Source: Diphasiastrum complanatum
Lineage: Eukaryota; Streptophyta; Lycopodiopsida; Lycopodiales; Lycopodiaceae
Assembly: GCA_029204225.1 (NCBI GenBank)
Contig: CM055107.1
Span: 42,716,007-42,780,006, forward strand
DNA: 64,000 nt
Direction: 5' to 3'
The translations under genes were made by a program, and so were the position numbers. Positions 12,172-21,206 of this stretch are shown here, piece after piece (within the stretch, counting starts at the first letter, position 1; every line of letters begins with the position of its first letter). Below the pieces are notes generated by a model that was not told the DNA's origin, did not search any database, and saw only the letters and a program-made list of their open reading frames with translations.

Positions 12172-12318
12172 GGAAAGATTCAAACTTTCCCAACTCACTT
12201 ACGGTGTCATTCCTAACTTTGGAATGACACTTGGTGCCATGGCTAAAGTAAGGGCGTTTCTTGGATTACAATCCTTATATAGGCACCGTAAGTGAGTTGG
12301 GAAAGTTTGAAACTTTCC
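12172..12318. mobile_element. 147-bp foldback MITE-like element
   Basis: The left arm (12172-12206, beginning GGAAAG and ending ACTTACGGTG) is repeated inverted at 12284-12318 with one mismatch in about 35 bases. The short loop contains another palindrome, GTCATTCC...GGAATGAC. The flanks do not show an obvious target duplication. The surrounding 11222-13560 holds LTR-like AT-rich sequence and no gene. Confidence 0.75.
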
Positions 12319-13562
12319 TGATGGGAAGGACTTTTTGGAACAACTCATGTGTCTTCTAAAATTTGTGATGGTAAGGACTGTGAAAATTTGTCAAAAATCT
12401 ATCTTGATTATTTTATGATTTTATTTTTGTGAGTACATTTCACATGTGTGGAGCATGTTCCCACATGTGTAAAATAGTATAAATAGTTTATAATGTTGAC
12501 TTTAGGGGTATCATAAAGATTGCTAGTCAAGCATCTTCATGTCTCTAGGTGATAGGGCCAATTTTGGCTTTAGAGGTCAAATGGTCAAGTACACATGTTT
12601 TGTCATGATTAGGCCAAAATTCAATCATGATGTAGCTCAAGGTAGTTAGGTTGCTTACACATGTCAAGTTTAGGTTTGATGAGTGATGCACCCTATGTGG
12701 TGGCAAAAGTCAAAGGGTCCAATCATAAGAGAGAGATGTGTTGGAAGGGCCCAATCAAAAGTGAGGGATGTTGCATCACACATCCAATAGGATTAGAGAG
12801 GCTATGTTTAAGATCAGAGCCTACCTAAGTAGTTAATTCATGTTTCATCCATAGTTTCAAAAATTTCATGAAAATCAAGATCTCGAGAGTGTTGATTGCA
12901 TCTCTCATGCTATATCAAGCAAATTTGGATCAAGAGGGTTTATTATCATAACGATTGAATCATTTCAAGTATTGTATGGAATTCAGTTCTCAGGCATGTG
13001 TGAAGTACAGCCAAGTTCATTTGGAAAGTTCTATTCCAAGTTAGATCCAAATTTGGTGCTAGATACCTTGTTTAAAAGCTAGTTTTGTCTAGTTTTTGTA
13101 GCAATTTGTTTCAATCCATTTGGTAGAGCCAATCAAAAGTTATAATCTTTTGAGGAGCGTTAGGTAGGCCACCTAGACCTGTGTGGACACATTTGGTTTG
13201 ATCATATCTTGCTAGTTTGACCAAAAAATTCAAGAGGCTTGACAATGTCATCTATTTGAGATCTAGTCATCATTTTGAGGTGATAGCCACTTTCTTTCAT
13301 ACAATTGGCTTGTATTTGAGTGATTTGTGGATTCTTGGAGTGTTTCACACGTGCCAAAGACATTTTGACCCAAACTTTGCCTATACTCCACAATTGATGA
13401 GAGGTTGATCTAGTTTGAGAGAGATTAGTAGAGCTAGTGAGATCCATCTCACATTCTGTTGCAAGATCTTGCATAAGAGTTGGTAGTACTCCTTTCAAGG
13501 ATCCTATAGTGAGAGAGAAACAATATTTTATTGTCTAAATCACAAGGAGTCTTCACTATTAC

Positions 13563-13727
13563 ATGGCATCTATGGGTTCCTTTCTATTGAAATCTAGTGA
13601 GAGACCATCTACCTCTAGCTATTCTATTTGGAAGGCTAAAATGGAGTCCATTTTGGTGCTCCAACATGTGATGAAGATTGTGCTAGGACTTGAGGAGGAG
13701 CCTCAAGAGCTCCAAGAGGTCAAGCTG
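13563..13727 (+). pseudogene. Copia gag N-terminal fragment
   Basis: Encodes MASMGSFLLKSSERPSTSSY and then SIWKAKMESILVL, matching the start of copia gag (substrate-like F/L...Y-x-x-W-K-x-x-M). It is closely related to the gag beginning at 23061 (MASNGGIMLESSERLSSSNY). The frame is cut at about 13727, where another element's LTR begins (TGTTAGTTAT). Confidence 0.6.
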
Positions 13728-14170
13728 TTAGTTATGCCACGTCATACTGGATGTGACTCGAAAGTAACGAATATCCTTGTGAGGCTCAGAACACACTAAA
13801 TGGAGTTTAGACAAGGTATGAGACAGTGTATGCATGTGTAGAGTTATCAATAACAATTCTTTGAATAGTTGGTCCATGTTTAGGACTCTATTCTAGGTGA
13901 ACCTATGTATAGGGAACTTAGGGCTATGCATGGCTATGTGCCCAAGATGCTTTTGGCTCTATATATTGGGTCCAAACTCACCCTACTCCTCATTGTGATC
14001 ATTGATTCATTGCCAGGGTTTCACTCTACATTCATGCTTCATATTCCTTGGCTTTGGGGTGAAGCTTCTAGAGTTGATTGGTTGCTTCTACTTGGTTGGG
14101 TGGTTGCTCCATAGTGTGTTTTCCATTGTGTTTTATCTTGTAAGCAGGATCTTAGGGAGCTTCTCTTACA
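13728..14170 (+). mobile_element. Copia 5' LTR inserted in an older gag
   Basis: Begins TGTTAGTTATG inside the gag above and ends CTCTTACA. It is followed at 14172-14183 by the initiator-Met primer-binding site TGGTATCAGAGC. The internal region that follows (14184-15000) carries no recognisable gag, so the element is decayed. Confidence 0.6.
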
Positions 14171-14171
14171 A

Positions 14172-14183
14172 TGGTATCAGAGC
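14172..14183 (+). other. Copia primer-binding site (tRNA-iMet)
   Basis: TGGTATCAGAGC matches the 3' end complement of plant initiator Met tRNA and sits two bases after the LTR end. Confidence 0.75.
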
Positions 14184-15071
14184 AAGGCTTACAAAGATTG
14201 GAGAACATGGAGAAGGGCTATCTTTCGTCAAAATTTCGGATTGAATCCATGGGAATTCTCTTCCAAGGGGGATAGCAAGTGGATGTACTATCCCAGTTTT
14301 AATTTGCATGTTGCTAAAATCCATTACTCTTGGGAGTCTTTGTGGTTTTATGGTGAATTGTCCTTGAAGGCCAATTTGGATGCTTTTTTGGAGCTTTTCC
14401 TGGTGTAGATCAAATCTTTGGTAGATCTGAATTTTCCAGCAAGTGTACTTTCGTTTTAGGGTTCATTAATGATGAAATTAATGATGCATGCCGGTTCTCT
14501 CCAATGATTTTTTATTCTAGGCTAGGCTATTGTTTGGTCAAAATTGCTTGGTTTTCATGCTTTTTGGCACAAAATAGATAGTAAGAACCAAAATCCAGCA
14601 AGATCAGATCAATTAGATGGTTGTAATTCTGTAAATTGGTTTGCTTGAGTTAGAGAAAGAGTTGTATGTCATGAATTTCCACTTTATGGTGATGAAAAAA
14701 CCGGAAAATAGCCAAAAATCATCATTTTTGCTTGTTTTTTTTCATAAAGTTGGATAGTAGGTGGCTGTAAAGCACCATGTAGAGCTTGTAAAGTGGTGTA
14801 CCAAAGTCTTTTGAAGCTTTTCCTTAAGTTAGAACCAAGAATAACTGATGTAGTATGTTTTGCATGCCAGTTTGACATTGGGTTAGTAACATTAGGAATC
14901 GGACAATGTTTCAATTTTTTTGATTTCGATTGCCTTTTTCAATGGTGCTACAGAAGAGCACAGTTTAGATATCAAACCAAAAATTCAACAAATTTCATTT
15001 CATTAAAAAGGGCATTTCAACAAGGAGAAATAGTTCAACTTCATCATCGTAATAGAAAAACAATTAAAACA

Positions 15072-16654
15072 TTACATCTCCTCATCGGTATCGAAGGTCA
15101 GCTGAGCAGTATGGTCATGAAGAAATTGTCTCCTCTCAAATGGATCCAAATGCTCAATTGATCTTCTTTTGCTCAACTCTATGTAACTTGCGTACATTGC
15201 TAAAGTTGATGATCTTTTGGGTACATTTTCAAAAACATAACCACATATTTTTATAGCTATATCCCTCTTGACAAAAATGATTTTGTATGTACTGAATCTA
15301 TGTCCATCACAAAAATAGAACAATGTCTTTATTACCATTACTATAGTTCCTGCTTGTGAATAAAAGTTGTCATGCTGAATACAAATTTCATGTTGTACAA
15401 AGTATTTCAGGTAATGGCACAATGTTGAATCCTTTTGGCCAACAACACATCGGGCACCTCCTCTTCTCGTAGCAAAATCATCAACTTCAATTGTGTCCTG
15501 CAACATAAATACTAAAAGTTGTAATCGATTTAATTTTCAGATGGATTTTGGTTGAATACAATGCTAAATATGATTATGATGGAATAAGAAAATGAAAATT
15601 GCCATGTCATGTTGGTGATACTCCAACAATCCTTTTCCATGCAAGTCATGCCCAGCAGGAATACTTCTCACTACCTTAGAAAAAACATATTGCTCTAGAT
15701 GAGGATATCTTTTTTGAAACTCAACGAACTCCTCGCTAGGAGCATTTGCTCCATAGGCTAGACATTGTTGCCTTGTAATTTGTAAGGCCTTCAATTAAAT
15801 CATCATGATTGAAGTCTATTATATCCGAAAATTTTGACAATGCATTGGCTAGTACAGATAGGATCTCGTCCTCTCTCATGTCTAACACCCCCCAATATCA
15901 TTCAATGAAAAATATAGTTGGCTATTCATATGGTATACAGGAATGTCAAGTAGTGCCTTGCTTTTATCATGTTCTTCTACACCTGATGTAGAAGATATCA
16001 CCACTGACCGTGATAGCGCAGGATCATACATCGAAGCCAGCCTAGCCTCTTCCTCATCACCCAATACTTCGTCTTCTAAATTTTTGTCCACATCGATAGT
16101 ACATCTCTGAGTAGATGTTCTACTTGAAGAACCAACACCAATTGATCTGGATGATTGGCCTTCATTAGGTATAAAGACAGATATGAAGAAAACAAAAGCT
16201 ATGCCCTCAGCTATAAACCTGCATGATCTTCTATGGGATTCGCAATATTGTACAACCTTCAGGCTCTCGTCAAGCTTGGTAATTTCCTATCATGCTTGTG
16301 CTTGGCTTCAGGCTGGGCACCTATCAATTTATGGAAATGAATGAGTTTCATGCCATAAAAAATAAGAGATAATTCTTGGATGCTAGACCGAAACTTTTCG
16401 AATAATTCCAATAGATGAGACTTGTGCTCAGGCACATATCTCTCGACATCAAATTTAATTAAAAAAGGAAAAGAAAAGTACTCAGTCCTGTCTAGAACAC
16501 TAGCATCAGAGAGGAACTGATGCAGCTTGTCAGATTCCATACTAGATATGACAGAGAAAACTGGATATTTAATATCGTAGGAACGTGAGGAATGGCCAAA
16601 ATTCGGATTCCAAGAGGCATTGTCGCGTGGCAGCGATATCAAGGAAACAAACAA
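15072..16654 (-). pseudogene. Unknown protein, divergent partner of the H3-like gene
   Basis: I do not recognise this protein. Reading leftwards on the minus strand: a block at 16654-16259 whose best start is 16540 (MESDKLHQFLSDAS) and which contains FLIKFDVERYVPEHKSHLLE; a block near 16165-15882 (GSSSRTSTQRCTIDVDKNLE, then DEEEARLASMYDPALSRSVV); an acidic block near 15866-15795 (MREDEILSVLANALSKFSDI); a block at 15794-15564 (QQCLAYGANAPSEEFVEFQK); and an exon from 15499 to 15072 after acceptor TTATGTTGCAG (RRGGARCVVGQKDSTLCHYL, ending LTFDTDEEM). The pieces need introns or frame changes to join, so the copy is probably broken. A TATATAA box on the minus strand lies at 16877-16871. It faces away from the histone-like gene and shares its promoter region. 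Confidence 0.45.
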
Positions 16655-16821
16655 GTAACAATATCGCAGGCACGCGAGGGTGTGATGGAAAGATCAAAAA
16701 GTTAGCAACGTCGCGTGGTAGCGATATTGGGCAGTCGACGAGAACATCCAATATCGTAGGCACGCGAGGGAGTGCTGGCAAATAGGAATGAAAGCAATAG
16801 AGTCATGTGGTTGCGATATTG
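16571..16821. promoter_or_regulatory. Alternating quasi-palindromic CGCGTG/GATATTG motif array
   Basis: Motif A (AATATCGTAGGCACGCGAGG and variants) starts at 16571, 16660 and 16750. Motif B (GTCGCGTGGTAGCGATATTG and variants) starts at 16622, 16710 and 16802. B is close to the reverse complement of A, so the array alternates orientation with a period of about 90 bases. It lies between the minus-strand TATA box and the minus-strand start codon, that is, in that gene's presumed 5' leader. Confidence 0.75.
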
Positions 16822-16870
16822 CAATCAAGATCTCAGAGTAAGCAAAACGTTTTATGACAGTGATTAGCCC

Positions 16871-16877
16871 TTATATA
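16871..16877 (-). promoter_or_regulatory. TATA box of the divergent minus-strand gene
   Basis: TATATAA on the minus strand (TGTATATAAGGGC), about 330 bases before the proposed start codon at 16540. Confidence 0.5.
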
Positions 16878-16999
16878 CATCCCGCATATTCATCGCAGCC
16901 GTTCGAAAGTCACCGTTAGATATGTGACACTTTTGAGATATGTCCATTTCTTTAACGCGTGCGAAGTATTTATGTGCAATGTCGACCAAATCCATAGGT

Positions 17000-17150
17000 G
17001 ACACGTGTGTGGTTTAAAATCAGACACGAATGTCTGCACGTGTGGAGCAATAAAAAATTGGACACGTGTCTAGTTTAAAATCAGACACAAATATCCGCAC
17101 GTGTGGAGCAACCATAACTTGGACACACGAATCAGAAATTGGCACGTGAC
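17000..17150. promoter_or_regulatory. 61-bp tandem repeat carrying CACGTG (G-box) sites
   Basis: Units start at 17000, 17061 and (partial) 17122. Perfect CACGTG hexamers are at 17002, 17037, 17063, 17098 and 17143, with a further one at 17376. G-boxes are bound by plant bZIP and bHLH factors. The block lies midway between two divergent TATA boxes. Confidence 0.8.
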
Positions 17151-17184
17151 GCTTTTGCATTTAATGCATAAAAAAAAACTATCT

Positions 17185-17193
17185 CTATATAAG
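17185..17193 (+). promoter_or_regulatory. TATA box of the histone H3-like gene
   Basis: CTATATAAG, about 210 bases before the ATG at 17401; a CT-rich initiator-like stretch follows at about 17243-17254. Confidence 0.6.
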
Positions 17194-17267
17194 CAGAGAC
17201 CGCGATTAAAAACCATTTGCTTATCAGATTCATAAACTGTTGCTCTCTCTCTCTGTCGCCCAAATCC

Positions 17268-17395
17268 AATATCGGAGCCGCGTGACGGTTCGTGCCCTTA
17301 CAATATTGCAAACTCTCTGGCTGATATCGGAGCCACACAAAAACTTGTATACGATTATTTCATCTATGATCTACTCACGTGTCTGCGATATTGGA
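17268..17395 (+). promoter_or_regulatory. CGCGTG/GATATTG motifs in the H3-like 5' leader
   Basis: AATATCGGAGCCGCGTGACG (17268), TGATATCGGAGCCACAC (17322) and CACGTGTCTGCGATATTGG (17377) match the motifs of the 16571-16821 array. They end five bases before the ATG. Confidence 0.6.
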
Positions 17396-17400
17396 AAGAT

Positions 17401-17997
17401 ATGACAGGGACTAAACAGATCGCGCGTCCACAATCTACTATCTTGACTGCTGCTCAACCTACATCATCCTTTCATCCTGCTGCTACTAGACCTCGTGCTA
17501 GGGGTACAGGCAGAAAACCCCGACCATGGCTCAGAGATATCAGGAGGTTACAGAAGTCTACCAACTTGCTGATACTGAAAGCTCACTTCAACAAGATAGT
17601 GAGGGATGTGATGAGATCTTTGTCCGTGGATGTGAGATGGTGCGTGACAACCATAGATGCTTTGCATACAGCTTATGAAATTAGATTTTTTGAAGACATT
17701 GTGCTTGCTACTGTACATGCAAAGTGGGTGACTATCATGCCCAAAGATATGGAGCATGTGTTCAGGCTGAAGAATCAGTACAAGCAGGTGTTCAAGGCAC
17801 CTCCACCTCCCCGACCCGCTCCCAGAGTTAGACCCCCTTATCATAAGAAAAGAAAGCAGTCAAGACCAGTGAAGTCAGGAAGCAGGGCCAATAAAGGCCA
17901 AATCAAGTCAGTGGAAGACCAACCAACTCATGATCAAGTTGAGTCGTCTAGGGTGGAAGCTGACGACTCCCCCTCTCCTCCACCTCCGTCTAAATGA
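17401..17997 (+). CDS. Histone H3-like protein with long C-terminal tail
   Basis: The 198-residue ORF is an uninterrupted histone H3 relative. Residues 2-12 (TGTKQIARPQS) mimic the H3 N-terminus ARTKQTARKS: the Lys4 and Arg8 equivalents are kept, Lys9 is Pro. Residues 44-58 (LRDIRRLQKSTNLLI) match the H3 alphaN helix and start of alpha1 (LREIRKYQKSTELLI). Residues 64-71 match KxVRDxM of alpha1. Residues 97-117 carry FFEDIVLATVHAK and WVTIMPKDM, against H3 FEDTNLCAIHAK and RVTIMPKDI. Alpha2 is about three residues shorter than in H3. The last ~70 residues (Pro-, Lys/Arg- then Asp/Ser-rich) have no counterpart in H3. ATG 17401 is the only sensible start because it gives the H3-like tail. Beyond the TGA the same frame stays open for 41 codons into protease-related sequence. 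It is too divergent and too extended for a normal host H3 or CENH3. A role as an element-encoded chromatin mimic is inference. Confidence 0.85.
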   Translation: MTGTKQIARPQSTILTAAQPTSSFHPAATRPRARGTGRKPRPWLRDIRRLQKSTNLLILKAHFNKIVRDVMRSLSVDVRWCVTTIDALHTAYEIRFFEDIVLATVHAKWVTIMPKDMEHVFRLKNQYKQVFKAPPPPRPAPRVRPPYHKKRKQSRPVKSGSRANKGQIKSVEDQPTHDQVESSRVEADDSPSPPPPSK

Positions 17998-18000
17998 AGA

Positions 18001-18880
18001 TTAGCACTAGCTGATAAGACCGGGCAGATGATAGGCAAAACCCAATTAATTCTTGATACACTGAAAGTTCAAGAGGGTCTTCCTGTCACTCATGGTCTAA
18101 ATTTTTTTACTAGATTACTCTTCTGATACTGACCAATCTTTGGATGTGCCCAAACGCACCACAGAGGATCTGGCCAGATATATCAAAAAATCAGTTGCTC
18201 TCTTTCCTAAAAGCCCTTCTTAATCAATAGGAACTGTATATAAAAATTTAGTTGTTCAACATCCAGTTGATCCCATGTTGACATTTTTTTTATTCTGAAC
18301 GATATACAATTTTTGACGAGTACATAACTAAGAAAATAGATAAATTAGGTGGTCACTTTATATTTAATATATATTCGGCCTCATATATGAATAATTTTAA
18401 TCTTGCTATTTGTAAGGAACTTATGAATAAGTCTTCGGACCTCACAAACCCAACTGTCGAAGCTGGACTCAATTATTGGGTCCAATTGTACAAAAGCGAC
18501 AGTGTTCCAGGTGTTTTTGTTATTACTCAATTTTTTTGTCGCTTGCTTAAGGATGAGCAATCAGCTTCATCATGTTTACGACCCATGCCAGGCGATACCG
18601 AAATTTTTGTTGTACCAATGTCAAAAGTATGTATTGTTTTATTTGGATTGTATGTATGATGTTTTATTGTATTTATTGTATGTTTTATTTGTATTTTTTT
18701 CATATACATATCATTGACTATTTGGTTGTTTGTAGTCATCACTGGTCTGTACATATTATATCACTAAGAGTGGATGAAGCTGGTTTGTGCACTCTGTTGG
18801 AAATTATGCCCACGGTTTCCTCCTTGGTGAATGACCAATTTCTATTTTATGATTCTTCTTGCATGTTTATTGATCATTGA
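18001..18880 (+). pseudogene. Ulp1/C48-like SUMO protease, N-terminal and His/Asp part
   Basis: The H3-like reading frame continues after one TGA as LALADKTGQMIGKTQLILDT and VQEGLPVTHGLNFF. After frame changes come KRTTEDLARYIKKSVALFPK and then a long open block (about 18297-18626) with LNYWVQLYKSDSVPGVFVIT, FFCRLL and EIFVVPMSK. A GTATGT donor at 18627 and a TTTGTAG acceptor at 18735 enclose an intron; the next block reads HHWSVHIISL...FLFYDSS. A strand ending VP, then HW, then a hydrophobic strand ending YDS is the His and Asp part of the Ulp1 (C48) fold. The splice as drawn is out of phase, so the copy is damaged. The Gln/Cys half does not follow here; one lies at 9541-9796. Confidence 0.6.
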
Positions 18881-19508
18881 TCTAGGATCAGGTGAAACCA
18901 ACTTTGGTTCTACGTCTGCTCATCTGATACCTGCAGGAGTCACAAACTTAGATAGCCAATTTATTTGAAGAACGTCTACAACGGGCTTCTGGCTAATCTC
19001 CAGCAAAGGGTAACCAATCTTGTCATAATTTCAAGTTCAGATGTTAAGTTCAATTACTTGAAGTCATTGAAGGCTTGGCCATCTTCAAGGACTTCCAAGA
19101 ACTAGCATTTAGAACAAGTCTGCAGATTTACATTACTTTTTCAACAGTTTGCAGAAATACAATAAGTGTCGCGACAGTCTACAAAAATGAACCATGTTTT
19201 CAACAGCTTAGGCTTTTTTGCATTTCCTCAAAATGTGACACTTTCATAGTTCAAAAGTTTAACTTGTGCAGTTCAAAAGTTTAACTGTTTTTAACACCTT
19301 TAGCTTTTTCGCAAAATCCCGAAGAGAGAGAAAATGCCAAAGGTCATCTATTTTGAACGAAGAACGTTCCCAGTCACTTCCTGAAATTTGCGAGTGAGAG
19401 AAAACCCACTTCACATAAAATACGAAGTGAGAGAATCAGCGACATCCTCATCTGCATCAACGATGCTAAATTATTGACCGTATACACTATGTACAGTCGT
19501 CACAAAAG

Positions 19509-20178
19509 CCATATACTTCCAAGTACAACGACTTTTCTAATTAGGTGACAAGCATTGAATGTAATTAATACACGGATGAAATCTATAAATAGATCATCCG
19601 AGCACAGATTAGGGGTTGCTTTGTCCATGAGACACATTATTTGAACATTCCAATTTTGTCGTCATTTTTGTTGTAATTGCTATTTTGTATTGTGCTTCAG
19701 TGTAATATAACAGCAGCTTGCTTTTATCTGTGTACAACGTAGATGAATGCTTGTTGTGATTGAATGCACTTTCATTGTTGTTTGATCGCGCTTGTTTACT
19801 CACTCTGATCAGAACACGGATGTCTACGACTCCTCAGTTTTTGATCAGACGATGGCTATCTTTGACGCCTGAGGAACTCGCATTATCATACTACTCTTCC
19901 ATTTATTTCAGAGCTATACTTCACGTTGAATCTGCTTTCAGTAATACCACATACAAACCATCTCTAATCTCTTCGGTGGACTGTACTCTTGTTTTAGAGT
20001 ATGAATTAATTTTTAAGATCTTGTTGGGCAACTAGAACACTTAAAGCTGTGATTACATTTAGCATAAGTTGTCTATTAGACTGTTTTTGCATTTAGCAGT
20101 TGATTAGAACGGGAGAGTTGTTCCGCAATATTTTTGCTCTCTTCTCCATTCACGTTATTCTATCTACCTTGCCCATCA
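19509..20178 (+). mobile_element. Copia 5' LTR (copy 2)
   Basis: Repeats 8757-9330 in the same orientation and ends GCCCATCA at 20178, three bases before a tRNA-iMet primer-binding site. The true left end may be slightly further left (a TG at about 19490), since the two copies lose similarity at CCATATAC. ATAAATAG near 19586 may be the TATA box. The preceding 18890-19508 has no recognisable coding content. Confidence 0.8.
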
Positions 20179-20181
20179 GAT

Positions 20182-20193
20182 TGGTATCAGAGC
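20182..20193 (+). other. Copia primer-binding site (tRNA-iMet)
   Basis: TGGTATCAGAGC, directly after the LTR ending at 20178. Confidence 0.85.
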
Positions 20194-20230
20194 ATAGCTC
20201 AAATAAACTGAGAGATTAAGTTTTTTCTAT

Positions 20231-21204
20231 TTGTATACTGTTATCATGTCTCATATAGGTAGCTCTTCATCTTCATCACTCAGTGAAGCTAGAATCATTG
20301 ACAAGTTCAATGGTTCTAACTTCTACATTTGGAAGTTAAAACTTAGAATGATGTTGATAGATGGAGATCTTTGGGATGTAGTAGAAGGTGCAGACCTGAA
20401 ACCAGAAGATGATGATCAAACAAAAGCCTGGAGGATCAAAGATCAGAAGGCCCTCACATGTATCACACTCAATCTGGCTGACTCCCAAATATCTCATGTT
20501 ACCACGTGCAAAACCTCTAAGGAAGCACTGGACTTGTTATCAAGTCTTTATGAGACTCACGATGTAACCACGAGATTACATCTTAGAAAGAAGTTCTTTA
20601 CTCTTACCATCTCTGATTCTACTGCCATCACTTCTCACATCAACAGCTTCAAGTCCCTGTTAGATCAGTTATCAGCTGTAGGATGTTCTATTCAAGACGA
20701 TGATGTTGTTATGACCTTCTTTCTCTTCCAAAGTCCTATGAGCACTTTGTGGTAATAATCTTACACAACCCGACCTCACTCTTCAAAAGATAATCGATCA
20801 TCTTCTTCAAGAAGAAATACGGAGAAAGGCCAATAGCTTGTCCATCAAAGACAAATCCATGGCTCTATACACCCAGAAGAAAGACTATTCCAAAGGCAAG
20901 AATCAAGTGCAGCAGCAACAACAGAAGCCTCACACTCAAGGTGAGCATGGTGGATCGCGCAAGGAGATTTTCTGCAGATATTGCAAAAGAGCTAATCACG
21001 ACATCAAGGAGTGTCGCATCTGCATCTACAACGAGGCAAAGAAGCAGCAACAACAACAACATCCAGACTCCTCCAACATGGCGGAATTCAAGGAGTCAGA
21101 TACACACTTATTAATGGCTTACAGCAGCAACGAAGACTGTGATAGCTAGTACCTAGACAACGGCGCTATCCAACACATGACTGACAAAATTTCCAGAATT
21201 CACA
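20231..21204 (+). pseudogene. Copia gag and protease start, truncated
   Basis: Codons from 20231 encode copia gag: FNGSNFYIWKLKLRMML, LWDVVEG, KALTCITLNLADSQISHV, LDLLSSLYETHDVTTRLHLR. A frameshift near 20755 breaks it; the second block (20838-21149) includes the nucleocapsid zinc knuckle CRYCKRANHDIKEC (C-x2-C-x4-H-x4-C) and a Gln-rich stretch. A stop then precedes YLDNGAIQHMT, the protease active-site region, with Asn in place of the Ser/Thr of D-[ST]-G. The coding sequence ends at about 21204, where another LTR (TGTGGGGAATG) begins. Integrase, RT and RNase H are absent. Confidence 0.8.
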
Positions 21205-21206
21205 CG

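Noticed and set aside
17548-17844. 98-codon minus-strand ORF opposite the H3-like gene
   Set aside because: Antisense shadow of a frame with clear homology.
17401-17997. H3-like ORF as an ordinary host H3, H3.3 or CENH3
   Set aside because: The N-tail, shortened alpha2 and 70-residue C-terminal extension do not fit any of these; host H3 is nearly invariant and CENH3 has a different tail.
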